NCBI RefSeq assembly: GCF_003850045.1
Contig: NZ_RQJX01000017.1
Location: 1-64,000, forward strand
Direction: 5' to 3'
DNA from: Aeromicrobium camelliae
GTDB lineage: Bacteria; Actinomycetota; Actinomycetes; Propionibacteriales; Nocardioidaceae
DNA: 64,000 nt
Shown here one piece after another: positions 24,969 to 34,721 of this stretch; the first letter of the stretch is position 1; each line of letters begins with the position of its first letter. A program made the translations under genes and the position numbers. The notes below the pieces were generated by a model. It was given only the letters and a program-made list of their open reading frames with translations, had not been told where the DNA came from and ran no database searches.

Positions 24969-26300
24969 ATGAAACTGTTCCGACGACGCTCCAAGCCCGC
25001 TCCGATCGAGCCGCTCAGCGCGAGCGATCACAACCGCGCTCCCGTGCCGCTCGTCTCGCTCGAGGACCCGAACCGGCCCTCCACGATCGGCCTCGACTAC
25101 ATGACGTACGAGCAGCTCGAGGAATTCGGCCGCGAACTCGACGAAGTCCGCCAGCGCGTCCTCGACGACCTCGGCCAGGAGGATGCCGACTACATCCGAC
25201 GTGTCATCAAGGTGCAGCGCTCCTTCGAGGTGCTCGGCCGGGTCGTCCTCTTCGGCTTCCCCTTCCTGCTCCCCGTGTCGACCGCCGCGTGGGTCACGGC
25301 CCTCGTCGCCGGCGTCGTGCTGCTCGGTCTGGCCAAGATCATCGAGAACATGGAGATCGGCCACAACGTCATGCACGGCCAGTACGACTGGATGAACGAT
25401 CCGCTCGTCGACGGCAAGCGGTACGAGTGGGACAACGTGGCCCCCGCGCAGGAGTGGAAGCACGGCCACAACTACATCCACCACACGTACACCAACATCC
25501 ACGGCATGGACCGGGACATCGGCTACAACATGTTCCGCATCGACGAGGACCAGCCGTGGTACCCGAGCCACCGCTTCAACCTGCCGCTGGCGTTCATCCT
25601 CATGCTCGTCTTCGAGTGGGGCGTCATGTACCACGGCATCGAGCTCGACGAGTACCTCGCCGGCCGCATGGACAAGAAGGAGTTCCAGGGACGCAAGAAG
25701 CGCGCCTACGCCAAGATCCGTCGCCAGCTCGCCAAGGACTACCTGCTCTACCCGGCCCTGTCGCTGCCGCTCGCGCCCTTCACGGCCTGGTGGGTTCCGC
25801 TGGCGGTGTTCGGCGCTAACTTCGTCGCGAACATCATCCGCAACATCTGGACGTTCCTGGTCATCTTCTGCGGTCACTTCCCGGCCGACGTGGAGACGTT
25901 CCAGGAGGAGGACGCCAAGAACGAGACCCGCGGCCAGTGGTACCTGCGCCAGATCCTCGGCTCGGCGAACATCTCGGGCACGCCGCTCTTCCACGTGATG
26001 ACCGGCAACCTGAGTCACCAGATCGAGCACCACCTGTTCCCCGACATCCCGGCGCGCCGCTACCGCGAGGTGTCCGAGGACGTGAAGCGACTCGTGGAGA
26101 AGTACGGCCTGCGTTACAACACGGGCCGGCTGTCCAAGCAGCTCGCCAGCGTCGCGCGCAAGCTGCACCAGCTCTCGCACAAGCCGGACGACCCGTACAA
26201 GGTCGGCAACTCGCCGGAGTCCAAGGCCCTGCGCCGCGCCAAGCGCGAGGCCGAAGCCGCGGCCCGCGAAGCGGCCGAGAAACGGCACGCAGCAGTCTGA
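24969..26300 (+). CDS. Membrane acyl-CoA desaturase, DesA3-like
   Basis: A 443-residue di-iron membrane desaturase. Histidine boxes are HNVMH (132-136), HGHNYIHH (165-172) and HQIEHH (350-355), the eight-histidine pattern of fatty acyl desaturases. Hydrophobic pairs lie at about 88-122, 212-232 and 265-300. The C-terminal 60 residues are charged and helical (KREAEAAAREAAEKRH). It pairs with the upstream ferredoxin reductase as in the Rv3230c-desA3 module and probably makes delta-9 unsaturated acyl chains. Control is by the divergent TetR through the dyad at 23809. A terminator hairpin follows. Confidence 0.92.
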   Translation: MKLFRRRSKPAPIEPLSASDHNRAPVPLVSLEDPNRPSTIGLDYMTYEQLEEFGRELDEVRQRVLDDLGQEDADYIRRVIKVQRSFEVLGRVVLFGFPFLLPVSTAAWVTALVAGVVLLGLAKIIENMEIGHNVMHGQYDWMNDPLVDGKRYEWDNVAPAQEWKHGHNYIHHTYTNIHGMDRDIGYNMFRIDEDQPWYPSHRFNLPLAFILMLVFEWGVMYHGIELDEYLAGRMDKKEFQGRKKRAYAKIRRQLAKDYLLYPALSLPLAPFTAWWVPLAVFGANFVANIIRNIWTFLVIFCGHFPADVETFQEEDAKNETRGQWYLRQILGSANISGTPLFHVMTGNLSHQIEHHLFPDIPARRYREVSEDVKRLVEKYGLRYNTGRLSKQLASVARKLHQLSHKPDDPYKVGNSPESKALRRAKREAEAAAREAAEKRHAAV

Positions 26301-26311
26301 CGCCCGATCGC

Positions 26312-26347
26312 GACGGCGGCCGGTCCCGCAAGGGCCCGGCCGCCGTC
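26312..26347. terminator. Hairpin after the desaturase gene
   Basis: A perfect 12-bp stem (26312-26323 with 26336-26347) with a 12-base loop that can pair further (CCC/GGG), between the desaturase gene and convergent glnE. It probably terminates both transcripts. Confidence 0.75.
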
Positions 26348-26387
26348 GTCGTTGTCGACCGCGCGCGTATCGAGACCAGCGGCCGGG

Positions 26388-29291
26388 TCAGTCCCAGAAG
26401 ACGCGTTCGACGACTTTGCGGGCCTGGCGGGTGATCTTGAGGTAGCGGTCCATGAGCTCCTCGAAGCGGTCGGCACCGTCCCCGATGAGATGGGCGAGAC
26501 CGGCGCGGTCGTCCGGGGCCTCCACCATCGACTCCGCCGACTTCGCGCGCAGCAGCACCACACCGTTGCGGATGCGGCTGACCATGCGCCAGGATTCGAT
26601 GAGGATGTCCGCGTCACCGCGGTCCAGCAGGCCGGCCTCGGCCGCGGCGTCGATCGCGGCGATCGTCCGGGTGGTCCGCAGCGCGGGATGCTCATGGGCA
26701 TATTCGAGCTGGAGCAGCTGCGCCGTCCACTCGATGTCGGCGAGGCCACCGCGGCCGAGCTTCAGGTGGGTGTTCGGGTTCGCGCCGCGCGGCAACCGCT
26801 CGGCATCGACCCGCGCCTTGATCCGCCGGATCTCACGCACTTGCGACTCGCTGAGCCCGCCCTCGGGATACCGCAGCGGATCGATGAGCTCGGTGAACCG
26901 ACGGCACAGGTCCGGGTCGCCCACCGCAGCGTCGGCGCGCAGCAGCGCCTGCGCCTCCCAGGTGTCCGACCACTTCTCGTAGTAGGCCGCGTACGAGGAC
27001 AGCGAGCGGACCAGCGGACCGTTCTTGCCCTCCGGGCGCAGATCCGCGTCGACTTGCAGCGGCGGGTCGTCTCCCGCCGCACCGAGCTGCTGCCGCAACT
27101 TCTGCGCGATCCAGAGCGCGCACTTGGAGGCGTCGGCGTCCGCGACGCCTTCGAGCGGCTCGTGCACGAACATCACGTCCGCGTCGGACCCGTATCCGGT
27201 CTCGTGCCCGCCGAGGCGGCCCATCAGCACGATCGCCATCCGCACCGCCAGCGGGCCCTTCTCCTGCTCGTAGGCGGTCATGGCCACGGCGAGGGTCGCC
27301 TGGAGGGTCGCGGTGTTGATCGCGGTCAGCGCCTCCCCCACCGCGGCGATGTCGAGCAGACCCAGCACGTCGGCCATCGCCACCCGGGCGAGCTCGCGGC
27401 GTCGCACCCGACGGATCGCGCGTACGGCGGCGTCGGGCACCGAGTGCCGACGCGCGGCCAACTCCATCTCCGTGGACAGGCGGTCGAGGTCGTGAGGAAC
27501 CAGTTCGGCGTCGTCACCGAGGAGCGCCACGACGTCGGGCGCGCGCACGATGAGGCCGGTGACGTACTTGCTCGACGACAGCAACCGCGCGAGCTGCTCA
27601 GCCCCGACGCCCTCGTCGCGAAGCTTGCGCAGGTACCAGTGCGACTCGCCGAGTTCCTCCGAGATCGTCCGGAACGCCAGCAGACCGCCGTCGGGGTCCG
27701 GCGATTCGGCGAACCAGGCGAGCATCGCCGGCAGCAGCGACTGCTGGATCGCCGCACGACGGGAGACGCCGCTCGTGAGCGCCTCGATGTGCTTCATGGC
27801 GCCCACCGGGTCGACGAAACCGAGCGCCGCGAGGCGCTGCTCGGCCGCGGACTGGGTGAGTCGCAGTCCCTCCGTCGGCAGGCTGGCGACGGCGTCGAGC
27901 AACGGACGGTAGAACAGCTTCTCGTGCAGCCGGCTCACCACGCGCCGGTGCGCCTGCCATTCCTTGACCAGGCTGTCGACCGGGCTGTGGCGGTATCCCA
28001 TGCTGCGACCGATGCGTCGCAGGTCCTCCGGATCCTCGGGGACGATGTGCGTGCGCTTGAGCCGGAACAGCTGGATGCGGTGCTCGAGCGTGCGCAGGAA
28101 CTCGTACGCGTCCTCCAGCGCGGCACCGTCGCGTCGTCCGACGTACCCGCCCTCGGTGAGCGCGTGCAGGGCCAGCAGCGTCGTGGGACTGCGCAGCTCG
28201 GTGTCGCCGCGTCCATGCACGAGCTGCAGCATCTGCACCGCGAACTCGACGTCGCGCAGGCCGCCGCTGCCGAGCTTGAGCTGACGGTCGCGATCGGCGT
28301 GCGGGATGTTGTCGACGACCCGCTTGCGCATGGCGCGCACGTCGGCGACGAAATTGGGGCGATTGCTCGCCGACCAGACCATCGGGCTGAGCGCGTCCAG
28401 ATAACGCTGGGCCAGGTCCTCGTCGCCGGCGGCGTAGCGGGCCTTGAGCAGCGCCTGGAACTCCCACGTGCTCGCCCACTTCTCGTAGTAGGCCACGTGA
28501 CTGTTGAGGGAGCGGACGAGCGGTCCGTTCTTCCCCTCCGGACGCAGGTTGGCGTCGACCTCCCAGATGGTGCCCTCGCGCGTGTGCTCACGGCACAGCC
28601 GCATGACGGCTGAGGCCATCCGGGTGGCGACGTTCATCGCCTCAGTGTCGTCGGCGCCCTCGGCCGGCTCGTAGACGAAGATGACGTCCACGTCGCTCAC
28701 GTAGTTGAGCTCGTGCCCGCCGGTCTTGCCCATCGCCATGATCGCGAGGCGGGCGGCGTCGGACTTCGGCTCCTCCGCGGCCACGATGCGCAGCGCCGCG
28801 TCGAGCGTCGCGATCGCGAGGTCCGCGAGCTCGCCGGACGACTCGACGAACGACGTCACCGCCGTGAGGTCGCGCGCGGCGATACGCAGCAGCGCCCGGT
28901 GGTACTGCACTCGCAGGCTCGCCGAGTCGGTGGCCTGCAGCATCCACGCCCGGTACTCGTCCAGGGTGGCGGGACGGCGCAGCAACTCGTCGGCGGCCAC
29001 GTCGGTCACGTACTCGGGGTGACGGGCCAGGAAGTCGCCGAGCGCCTCGCTCGTGCCGAGGACGATGAGCAGCCGCAGCCGCAGCTCGTCATCGGACTCC
29101 AGCAGTCCGACCAGCCGCTCGCACCCGCCGTCGGCTTCGGCGATGCGCGCCAGCGACGCCAGGCAGGTGTCCGGGTCGGCGACCGACGCGATCTGGGTGA
29201 CGAGGTCGTCCGAGCAGTCGCCGAGCACCGCGAGGTCGGCGGTGGCCCGCTGCGTGTCGCGGAATCCGAGGCGGGACAGCACCACGGGCAT
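26388..29291 (-). CDS. glnE: Glutamine synthetase adenylyltransferase/adenylyl-removase
   Basis: A 967-residue bifunctional enzyme that adds or removes AMP on glutamine synthetase. It has the expected two nucleotidyltransferase halves: the N-terminal adenylyl-removing domain with YVSDVDVIFVYEP, and the C-terminal adenylylating domain with YGSDADVMFVHEP. Each is followed by a conserved PEGKNGPLVRSL motif and a helical LKLGxGGLxDIE segment. Length is normal. It starts 4 bp after the glnA2 stop on the same strand, an order conserved in actinobacteria. No truncation or frameshift was seen. Confidence 0.95.
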   Translation of the reverse strand: MPVVLSRLGFRDTQRATADLAVLGDCSDDLVTQIASVADPDTCLASLARIAEADGGCERLVGLLESDDELRLRLLIVLGTSEALGDFLARHPEYVTDVAADELLRRPATLDEYRAWMLQATDSASLRVQYHRALLRIAARDLTAVTSFVESSGELADLAIATLDAALRIVAAEEPKSDAARLAIMAMGKTGGHELNYVSDVDVIFVYEPAEGADDTEAMNVATRMASAVMRLCREHTREGTIWEVDANLRPEGKNGPLVRSLNSHVAYYEKWASTWEFQALLKARYAAGDEDLAQRYLDALSPMVWSASNRPNFVADVRAMRKRVVDNIPHADRDRQLKLGSGGLRDVEFAVQMLQLVHGRGDTELRSPTTLLALHALTEGGYVGRRDGAALEDAYEFLRTLEHRIQLFRLKRTHIVPEDPEDLRRIGRSMGYRHSPVDSLVKEWQAHRRVVSRLHEKLFYRPLLDAVASLPTEGLRLTQSAAEQRLAALGFVDPVGAMKHIEALTSGVSRRAAIQQSLLPAMLAWFAESPDPDGGLLAFRTISEELGESHWYLRKLRDEGVGAEQLARLLSSSKYVTGLIVRAPDVVALLGDDAELVPHDLDRLSTEMELAARRHSVPDAAVRAIRRVRRRELARVAMADVLGLLDIAAVGEALTAINTATLQATLAVAMTAYEQEKGPLAVRMAIVLMGRLGGHETGYGSDADVMFVHEPLEGVADADASKCALWIAQKLRQQLGAAGDDPPLQVDADLRPEGKNGPLVRSLSSYAAYYEKWSDTWEAQALLRADAAVGDPDLCRRFTELIDPLRYPEGGLSESQVREIRRIKARVDAERLPRGANPNTHLKLGRGGLADIEWTAQLLQLEYAHEHPALRTTRTIAAIDAAAEAGLLDRGDADILIESWRMVSRIRNGVVLLRAKSAESMVEAPDDRAGLAHLIGDGADRFEELMDRYLKITRQARKVVERVFWD

Positions 29292-29295
29292 CGTC

Positions 29296-30633
29296 TCAGA
29301 CGACCGGCATGAGCCGGTCGATCTCGAACTGCGTGACCTGCGACCGGTAGTCCTGCCACTCGGCGCGCTTGTTGCGCAGGAAGAAGTCGAAGACGTGCTC
29401 GCCGAGCGTCTCGGCCACGAGCTCGCTCGACTCCATGATGCGGATCGCCTCGTCGAGGTTGCGCGGCAGCGGCGCGATGCCGAGGGCGCGACGCTCGTTC
29501 TCGGTGAGCGACCAGACGTCGTCCTCGGCCTCCGGCGGCAGCTCGTAGCCTTCCTCGATGCCCTTCAGCCCGGCCGCGAGGATCAGCGCGAAGGCCAGGT
29601 AGGGGTTGCAGGCCGAGTCGAGGGCGCGGTGCTCGATCCGCGCCGACCCGCTCTTGTGCGGCTTGTACATCGGCACCCGGACGAGGGCGGAGCGATTGTT
29701 GTGGCCCCAGCAGACGTAGCTGGGCGCCTCGCCGCCCCACGCGAGCCGCTTGTAGGAGTTGACCCACTGGTTCGTGACGGCGGTGATCTCCGGCGTGTGC
29801 TCGAGGACGCCCGCGATGAACTGGCGACCCGTCTTGCTGAGCTGGTACTCGGCGCCGGCCTCGTAGAAGGCGTTCTCGTCGCCCTCGAAGAGCGACACGT
29901 GGGTGTGCATGCCCGAGCCGGGGTGCTCGGTGAACGGCTTGGGCATGAAGGACGCCCACTTGCCTTGGCTCAGCGCGACCTCGCGGACCACGGTCCGGAA
30001 GGTCATGATGTTGTCGGCCGTGCTGAGTGCGTCGGCGTAGCGCAGGTCGATCTCCTGCTGGCCCGGGCCGCCCTCATGGTGGCTGAACTCGACCGAGATC
30101 CCCATCGACTCGAGCATCGTGATGACCTCACGACGGAAGTCCTGGCCACCGCCCTGCGCGGTGTGGTCGAAGTAGCCGCTGTCGTCGACGGGAACGGGCT
30201 GTTCGCCGCGACCGGGCTTGCCCTTGAGCAGGAAGAACTCGATCTCGGGGTGGGTGTAGAACGTGAACCCGGCGTCGGCCGCCTTGCCCAGCGCCCGCTT
30301 GAGCACGTGCCGCGGGTCGGCGTAGGACGGGCTGCCGTCGGGCATCAGGATGTCGCAGAACATGCGCGCGGTCGCGGGCGTCTCGCCGCGCCACGGCAGG
30401 ATCTGGAACGTGGACGGGTCGGGCTTGGCGAGCATGTCGGCCTCGTGCACGCGGGCGAATCCCTCGATCGCCGAGCCGTCGAAGCCGATGCCCTCCCCGA
30501 AGGCGCCCTCGAGCTCGGCCGGGGCGATCGCCACCGACTTGAGCGAGCCGAGCACGTCCGTGAACCACAAGCGCACGAACCTGACGTCGCGCTCCTCGAG
30601 CGCCCGGAGTACGAACTCCTCCTGCTTACCCAT
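29296..30633 (-). CDS. glnA: Glutamine synthetase type I, GlnA2-like
   Basis: A 445-residue type I glutamine synthetase. Conserved signatures are GFDGSAIEGF, the metal-ligand segment THPEIEFFL, NIMTFRTVVREVA, the ATP motif KPFTEHPGSGMHTHVS and NRSALVRVPMYKP. It is shorter than GlnA1 (about 470-475) and resembles the second actinobacterial enzyme GlnA2. The C-terminal YELPPEAEDD aligns with the region of the adenylylated tyrosine in GlnA1, so modification by the adjacent GlnE is possible but not shown. ATG at 30633 follows the divergent 150-bp promoter region shared with nadE. Confidence 0.92.
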   Translation of the reverse strand: MGKQEEFVLRALEERDVRFVRLWFTDVLGSLKSVAIAPAELEGAFGEGIGFDGSAIEGFARVHEADMLAKPDPSTFQILPWRGETPATARMFCDILMPDGSPSYADPRHVLKRALGKAADAGFTFYTHPEIEFFLLKGKPGRGEQPVPVDDSGYFDHTAQGGGQDFRREVITMLESMGISVEFSHHEGGPGQQEIDLRYADALSTADNIMTFRTVVREVALSQGKWASFMPKPFTEHPGSGMHTHVSLFEGDENAFYEAGAEYQLSKTGRQFIAGVLEHTPEITAVTNQWVNSYKRLAWGGEAPSYVCWGHNNRSALVRVPMYKPHKSGSARIEHRALDSACNPYLAFALILAAGLKGIEEGYELPPEAEDDVWSLTENERRALGIAPLPRNLDEAIRIMESSELVAETLGEHVFDFFLRNKRAEWQDYRSQVTQFEIDRLMPVV

Positions 30634-30783
30634 GCGGTCAGTGTAGGGGCGCGGGCGTGCGCGAGGGACCAGCCGTGGGCGGTGACCTGTCACGCATCGG
30701 TGTGTCACGGTGCGTCGTCGCTCACCGCTCCTGTCGGGTCCGCTCGCCGCTCGCGGCGGCCGCGGACGCCCTAGGCTGGCGTC

Positions 30784-32550
30784 GTGCCTCAACTGCGTCT
30801 CGCCCTTGCCCAGGTCAATGCGGTCGTCGGCGACATCGACCACAACGTCGAGCTCGTCGTGAGCGCCTGTCACGATGCCGCCCGCGCGGGAGCCCACCTC
30901 GTCGTGTTCCCCGAGATGGTGCTCACCGGCTACCCCGTGGAGGACCTCGCCGGTCGGCTGACCTTCATCCGCCGCTCGCAGGAGGCGATCGCCGCCCTCC
31001 CTGAGCGGCTCGCCGACGAAGGTCTGGGCGACCTCGTCGCCGTGGTCGGACACCTCGACAGCGCCAAGCCGCGCGAGGTCGAGGCCATGCCCGAGCGGCT
31101 GGGCGTCCCCAAGAACGCCCCCACGAACTCCGCCTCCGTCATCAGCGGCGGTCGCGTCGTCGCGCGCTACGACAAGCACCATCTGCCCAACTACGGCGTC
31201 TTCGACGAGTTCCGCAACTTCGTCCCCGGCGAGGAGGTGCAGATCGTCCAGGTCCACGGCGTCGACGTCGCCATCGCGATCTGCGAGGACATCTGGCAGG
31301 ACGGACCGTCGGCGGCGGCCAAGGCGGCCGAGGCCGGCCTCCTGCTCGTGCTCAACGGCTCGCCGTACGAGGCGGCGAAGGACGACGCCCGGCTGGAACT
31401 GTGCGCGCGTCGGGCCCGCGAAGGCGCCTGCGCCCTCGCCTACGTCAACCTCGTCGGCGGTCAGGACGAGCTCGTCTTCGACGGCGACTCCCTCGTGGTC
31501 GACGCCGACGGCGAGCTCGTCGCCCGCGCCGCGCAGTTCGTCCCCGAGCTGCTGGTGACCGACCTCGACCTCGCGGCGGCCACCGCGCCCATGCCGGACC
31601 CGGACACGCGCGTCCACGGGCTGCTGGTGGACCGAGTCGTCGTCTCCTCCGATCCGCTGCCTTCGTACGAGCCGCTCACACCGACGGTCGCCGAGCGGTG
31701 GGACGACCTCGGCGAGCGTTACCAGGCGATCGTTCTCGGCCTGCGTGACTACGTCGAGAAGAACGGCTTCCGGTCGGTGCTGCTCGGGCTCTCCGGCGGC
31801 ATCGACTCGACGCTCGCGGCCGCCGTGGCGGTGGACGCCCTCGGCGCCGATCGCGTCTTCGGCGTCTCGAATCCCAGCGAGTGGTCGACGGAGCATTCGC
31901 GGTCCGACGCCGCCGAGCTCGCACGGCGCACCGGCCTGCATCTCGACACCGTGCCGATCGCGCCGATCTTCGACGCATATCAGGACGCCCTTCAGCTCGA
32001 GGGGCTCGCCGAGGAGAACCTCCAGGCCCGCATCCGCGCGGTGATCTGGATGGGACTGTCCAACCAGCACGGGCATCTCGTCCTCGCCTGCGGCAACAAG
32101 TCCGAACTCGCCACCGGCTACTCGACGATCTACGGCGACGCCGTCGGTGGTTATGCGCCGCTCAAGGACGTGCCCAAGACGATCGTGTGGGAGCTCGCCC
32201 GGTGGCGGAACGCCTGGGCGGAGTCGCGGGGAGAGCAGCCGCCGATCCCGGAGAACACCATCAGCAAGCCGCCGTCGGCGGAGCTGCGGCCCGGTCAGCT
32301 GGACACCGACTCGCTGCCGCCGTACGACGTTCTCGACGGCATCCTCGACGCCTACGTCGAGCGGGACCTCGGCGCGAAGGCGGTCATCGAGGAGGGCTTC
32401 GACCCAGCGATCGTGCAGCAGGTCGTCACGCTCGTCGATCGCGCGGAGTACAAGCGCCGGCAGTATCCGCCCGGACCCAAGATCAGCGCCCGCAACTTCG
32501 GCCGGGACCGACGCGTTCCCATCACCAACCGCTGGCGCGAGGAGCTGTAG
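30784..32550 (+). CDS. nadE: Glutamine-dependent NAD+ synthetase
   Basis: A 588-residue two-domain enzyme converting deamido-NAD to NAD+. The N-terminal nitrilase-type glutaminase has its triad visible: Glu44 ([10 protein letters not shown]), Lys131 ([15 protein letters not shown]) and Cys167 ([10 protein letters not shown]). The C-terminal synthetase has the PP-loop SGGIDS at 337-342, followed by [13 protein letters not shown] and [23 protein letters not shown] at 30784 starts right at the first strand ([11 protein letters not shown]). It is divergent from glnA2 and 50 bp before panB, which may be co-transcribed. Confidence 0.95.
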   Translation: MPQLRLALAQVNAVVGDIDHNVELVVSACHDAARAGAHLVVFPEMVLTGYPVEDLAGRLTFIRRSQEAIAALPERLADEGLGDLVAVVGHLDSAKPREVEAMPERLGVPKNAPTNSASVISGGRVVARYDKHHLPNYGVFDEFRNFVPGEEVQIVQVHGVDVAIAICEDIWQDGPSAAAKAAEAGLLLVLNGSPYEAAKDDARLELCARRAREGACALAYVNLVGGQDELVFDGDSLVVDADGELVARAAQFVPELLVTDLDLAAATAPMPDPDTRVHGLLVDRVVVSSDPLPSYEPLTPTVAERWDDLGERYQAIVLGLRDYVEKNGFRSVLLGLSGGIDSTLAAAVAVDALGADRVFGVSNPSEWSTEHSRSDAAELARRTGLHLDTVPIAPIFDAYQDALQLEGLAEENLQARIRAVIWMGLSNQHGHLVLACGNKSELATGYSTIYGDAVGGYAPLKDVPKTIVWELARWRNAWAESRGEQPPIPENTISKPPSAELRPGQLDTDSLPPYDVLDGILDAYVERDLGAKAVIEEGFDPAIVQQVVTLVDRAEYKRRQYPPGPKISARNFGRDRRVPITNRWREEL

Positions 32551-32600
32551 GCTGCTGCTGTCCGTGGACCCCGCCGAGGGGCTGCGAGAAGGAGAAGTCG

Positions 32601-33470
32601 ATGAACGATGCTGTTCAGCATGCCGAGGAACCGGCGCCGTACGGCGGCGGCCCCACGGCGGATCCGTCCGTCAAGAAGGTCCGGATCCACCATCTGCAGA
32701 GGTGGAAGTCCGAGGGTCACCGGTGGGCCATGCTCACCGCCTACGACCAAGGAGCGGCCACGGTCTTCGACGAGGCGGGCATCCCGGTCCTGCTGGTCGG
32801 AGACTCCGCTTCCAACAACGTCTTCGCCAACGGCACGTCGCTGCCGGTGACGGTCGACGAGCTCATCCCGCTCGCGCGCGCCGTGGCCCGTTCGGCCCGC
32901 CGTGCGCTCGTCGTGGCCGACCTGCCGTTCGGCTCCTATCAAGGCTCGCCGGAGCAGGCGTACGCCACGGCCGTGCGCTTCCTCAAGGAGGCCGAGGTGC
33001 AGGCGGTCAAGCTCGAAGGCGGGGTCGAGATGGTGCCGCAGGTGCGCAAACTGACGGAGGGCGCCGTCCCCGTCATGGCCCACGTCGGATTCACGCCGCA
33101 GTCCGAGCACGCGCTCGGCGGCTACCGCGTGCAGGGTCGCGGCGATGCCGCCCAGCGACTGATCGACGACGCCCTGGCGATGCAGGAGGCAGGCGCCTTC
33201 GCCGTCGTGATGGAGATGGTGCCCGCTCCTGTGGCGGCCGAGGTCACCAAGGCGCTCGACATCCCGACGATCGGGATCGGCGCGGGCGTCTCGTGCGACG
33301 CCCAGGTGCTCGTCTGGCAGGACATGATGGGCCTCAACACGGGCCGGTCGCCGCGCTTCGTCAAGAAGTACGCCGACCTGCACGGCGTCATGCTCGCGGC
33401 AGCCCAGGAATACGCCGCCGACGTCGCTGCCGGAACCTTCCCCGGCCCGGAGCACTCCTTCGAGAGCTGA
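32601..33470 (+). CDS. panB: 3-methyl-2-oxobutanoate hydroxymethyltransferase
   Basis: A 289-residue enzyme of pantothenate synthesis that makes ketopantoate from 2-oxoisovalerate and methylene-tetrahydrofolate. The motifs [40 protein letters not shown] and [17 protein letters not shown] are typical, including the catalytic glutamate in VVMEMVPA. The N-terminal 20 residues are a variable extension. ATG at 32601 has GAAGGAG six bases upstream. It lies downstream of nadE, so two cofactor genes sit together. A long hairpin follows. Confidence 0.95.
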   Translation: MNDAVQHAEEPAPYGGGPTADPSVKKVRIHHLQRWKSEGHRWAMLTAYDQGAATVFDEAGIPVLLVGDSASNNVFANGTSLPVTVDELIPLARAVARSARRALVVADLPFGSYQGSPEQAYATAVRFLKEAEVQAVKLEGGVEMVPQVRKLTEGAVPVMAHVGFTPQSEHALGGYRVQGRGDAAQRLIDDALAMQEAGAFAVVMEMVPAPVAAEVTKALDIPTIGIGAGVSCDAQVLVWQDMMGLNTGRSPRFVKKYADLHGVMLAAAQEYAADVAAGTFPGPEHSFES

Positions 33471-33479
33471 GCGTCGACG

Positions 33480-33540
33480 CGCTGAGTGTGGCGTTCCGGC
33501 GCCGAAATCCGCTGATTAAGCCGGAACGTCGCACTCAGCG
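33480..33540. repeat. Long 21-bp inverted repeat between panB and a small gene
   Basis: The arms 33480-33500 and 33520-33540 pair over 21 bp with only two G-T wobbles, and the loop is 19 bases. It lies between convergent panB and the 65-residue gene and ends 5 bases before the latter's stop codon. There is no T-run. It may act as a two-way terminator, or be a copy of a dispersed palindromic element; no second copy was noticed in the window. Confidence 0.7.
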
Positions 33541-33545
33541 GGTTC

Positions 33546-33743
33546 TCACTCGTCCGGATCGTTCCAGGCCGGGTCGTTGTCCCAGGCCTCGTTGCGGGCC
33601 TCGGCGATCTCGAGGGCGCGCGCCGCTTCCTCCGGGGTGTCGTAGGGGCCCATGCGGTCGGCGCCGCGGCAGCCGTCCTCACCCTCGACGGTCTGGTGCT
33701 TGAAGCAGTAGTAGTACTTGGGTCCGTCGCTGTCACTGCTCAT
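33546..33743 (-). CDS. Small conserved actinobacterial protein
   Basis: A 65-residue acidic protein beginning MSSDSDGPKYYYCFKHQTVE, with GCRGADRMGPYDTPEEAARAL and ending NDPAWNDPDE. Small proteins with this pattern are common next to panB/map/glnA2 genes in actinobacteria. Function is unknown. Cys13, His16 and Cys25 could bind a metal, and the GPYDTPEEAARALE part looks like a helix-turn typical of SPOR-like short folds. No membrane segment. It reads toward panB, with the promoter in the 72 bp before map on the other strand. Confidence 0.8.
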   Translation of the reverse strand: MSSDSDGPKYYYCFKHQTVEGEDGCRGADRMGPYDTPEEAARALEIAEARNEAWDNDPAWNDPDE

Positions 33744-33815
33744 GCCCTCATCGTGCCGCAGCCGGCTCCGCTCCGCTCGACGCCCCGCTCACCCGGCCGC
33801 CGATAGAATCGCGCC

Positions 33816-34670
33816 ATGCTCGCACCTCGGCTCACGCCCGGCGTCGTCTCGGCCGAACGGCCGGTTCCGGCGCACATCGACCGACCCGAGTACGTGGGCC
33901 AGTCCGCTCCCCTGCCCTACCGCGGGCCGCTCGTGCGGGACACCGCGACGATCGAGGCGATGCGGGTGGCAGGCCGGCTCGCGGCCCAGGCACTGGACGC
34001 CGTGGAGGCCGCGATCGCTCCCGGAGTGACCACCGACGAACTCGATCGCGTCGCCCACGAGTTCCTCGTCTCCCACGACGCCTACCCGTCGACGCTCGGC
34101 TACCGCGGGTACCCGAAGAGCGTGTGCACGAGCGTCAACGAGGTCATCTGCCACGGCATCCCGGACGACCGTCCCCTCCTCGACGGCGACATCGTCAACG
34201 TCGACATCACGGCGTACGTCGACGGCGTGCACGGGGACACCAACAAGACCTATCTCGTCGGTGACGTCGACGAGGAGTCCCGCCTGCTGGTGGAGCGCAC
34301 GGAGGAGTCGCTGCGCCGAGCCATCGCAGCGGTCAAGCCCGGCCGGCAGATCAACGTGATCGGCCGCGTCATCGAGGCGTACGCGCGACGCTTCGGGTAT
34401 GGCGTCGTGCGTGACTTCACCGGCCACGGCGTGGGCCCGGCATTCCACGACGGGCTCGTCATCCCGCACTACGACGACCCCGAGGCCGACACCGTCATCG
34501 TGCCGGGCATGACGTTCACGATCGAGCCGATGCTGACGCTGGGCACGATCGAGTGGGACCTGTGGGACGACGGCTGGACCGCCAGCACCCGCGACGGGAA
34601 GCGGACCGCCCAGTTCGAGCACACGCTTCTCGTCACCGACGACGGAGCCGAGATCCTCACCCGCAGCTGA
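33816..34670 (+). CDS. map: Methionine aminopeptidase, type I
   Basis: A 284-residue metalloprotease that removes N-terminal methionine from new proteins. Metal ligands are the two aspartates in [16 protein letters not shown], the histidine in [10 protein letters not shown] and the glutamates in TIEPMLT and QFEHTLL. The N-terminal 40 residues (rich in proline, [14 protein letters not shown]) are the extension found in actinobacterial MetAP1c. ATG at 33816. The gene is followed by a strong hairpin shared with the convergent aldo/keto reductase gene. Confidence 0.95.
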   Translation: MLAPRLTPGVVSAERPVPAHIDRPEYVGQSAPLPYRGPLVRDTATIEAMRVAGRLAAQALDAVEAAIAPGVTTDELDRVAHEFLVSHDAYPSTLGYRGYPKSVCTSVNEVICHGIPDDRPLLDGDIVNVDITAYVDGVHGDTNKTYLVGDVDEESRLLVERTEESLRRAIAAVKPGRQINVIGRVIEAYARRFGYGVVRDFTGHGVGPAFHDGLVIPHYDDPEADTVIVPGMTFTIEPMLTLGTIEWDLWDDGWTASTRDGKRTAQFEHTLLVTDDGAEILTRS

Positions 34671-34676
34671 CACGCG

Positions 34677-34712
34677 CGAGCCCCCGCTCGTCCGGTGACG
34701 GGCGGGGGCTCG
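34677..34712. terminator. Bidirectional terminator hairpin after map
   Basis: A perfect 11-bp stem CGAGCCCCCGC (34677-34687) with GCGGGGGCTCG (34702-34712) and a 14-base loop, 6 bases after map and 9 bases before the convergent reductase stop. Confidence 0.8.
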
Positions 34713-34721
34713 GCGCTGTGA

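Noticed and set aside
30634-30783. Riboswitch or attenuator in the glnA2/nadE intergenic region
   Set aside because: Only 150 bp with two divergent promoters; no conserved aptamer signature recognised.
30634-32076. N-terminal extension of glnA2 to 32076
   Set aside because: The extra residues are antisense to nadE; the conserved enzyme starts MGKQEEFVLRALEERDVRF at 30633.
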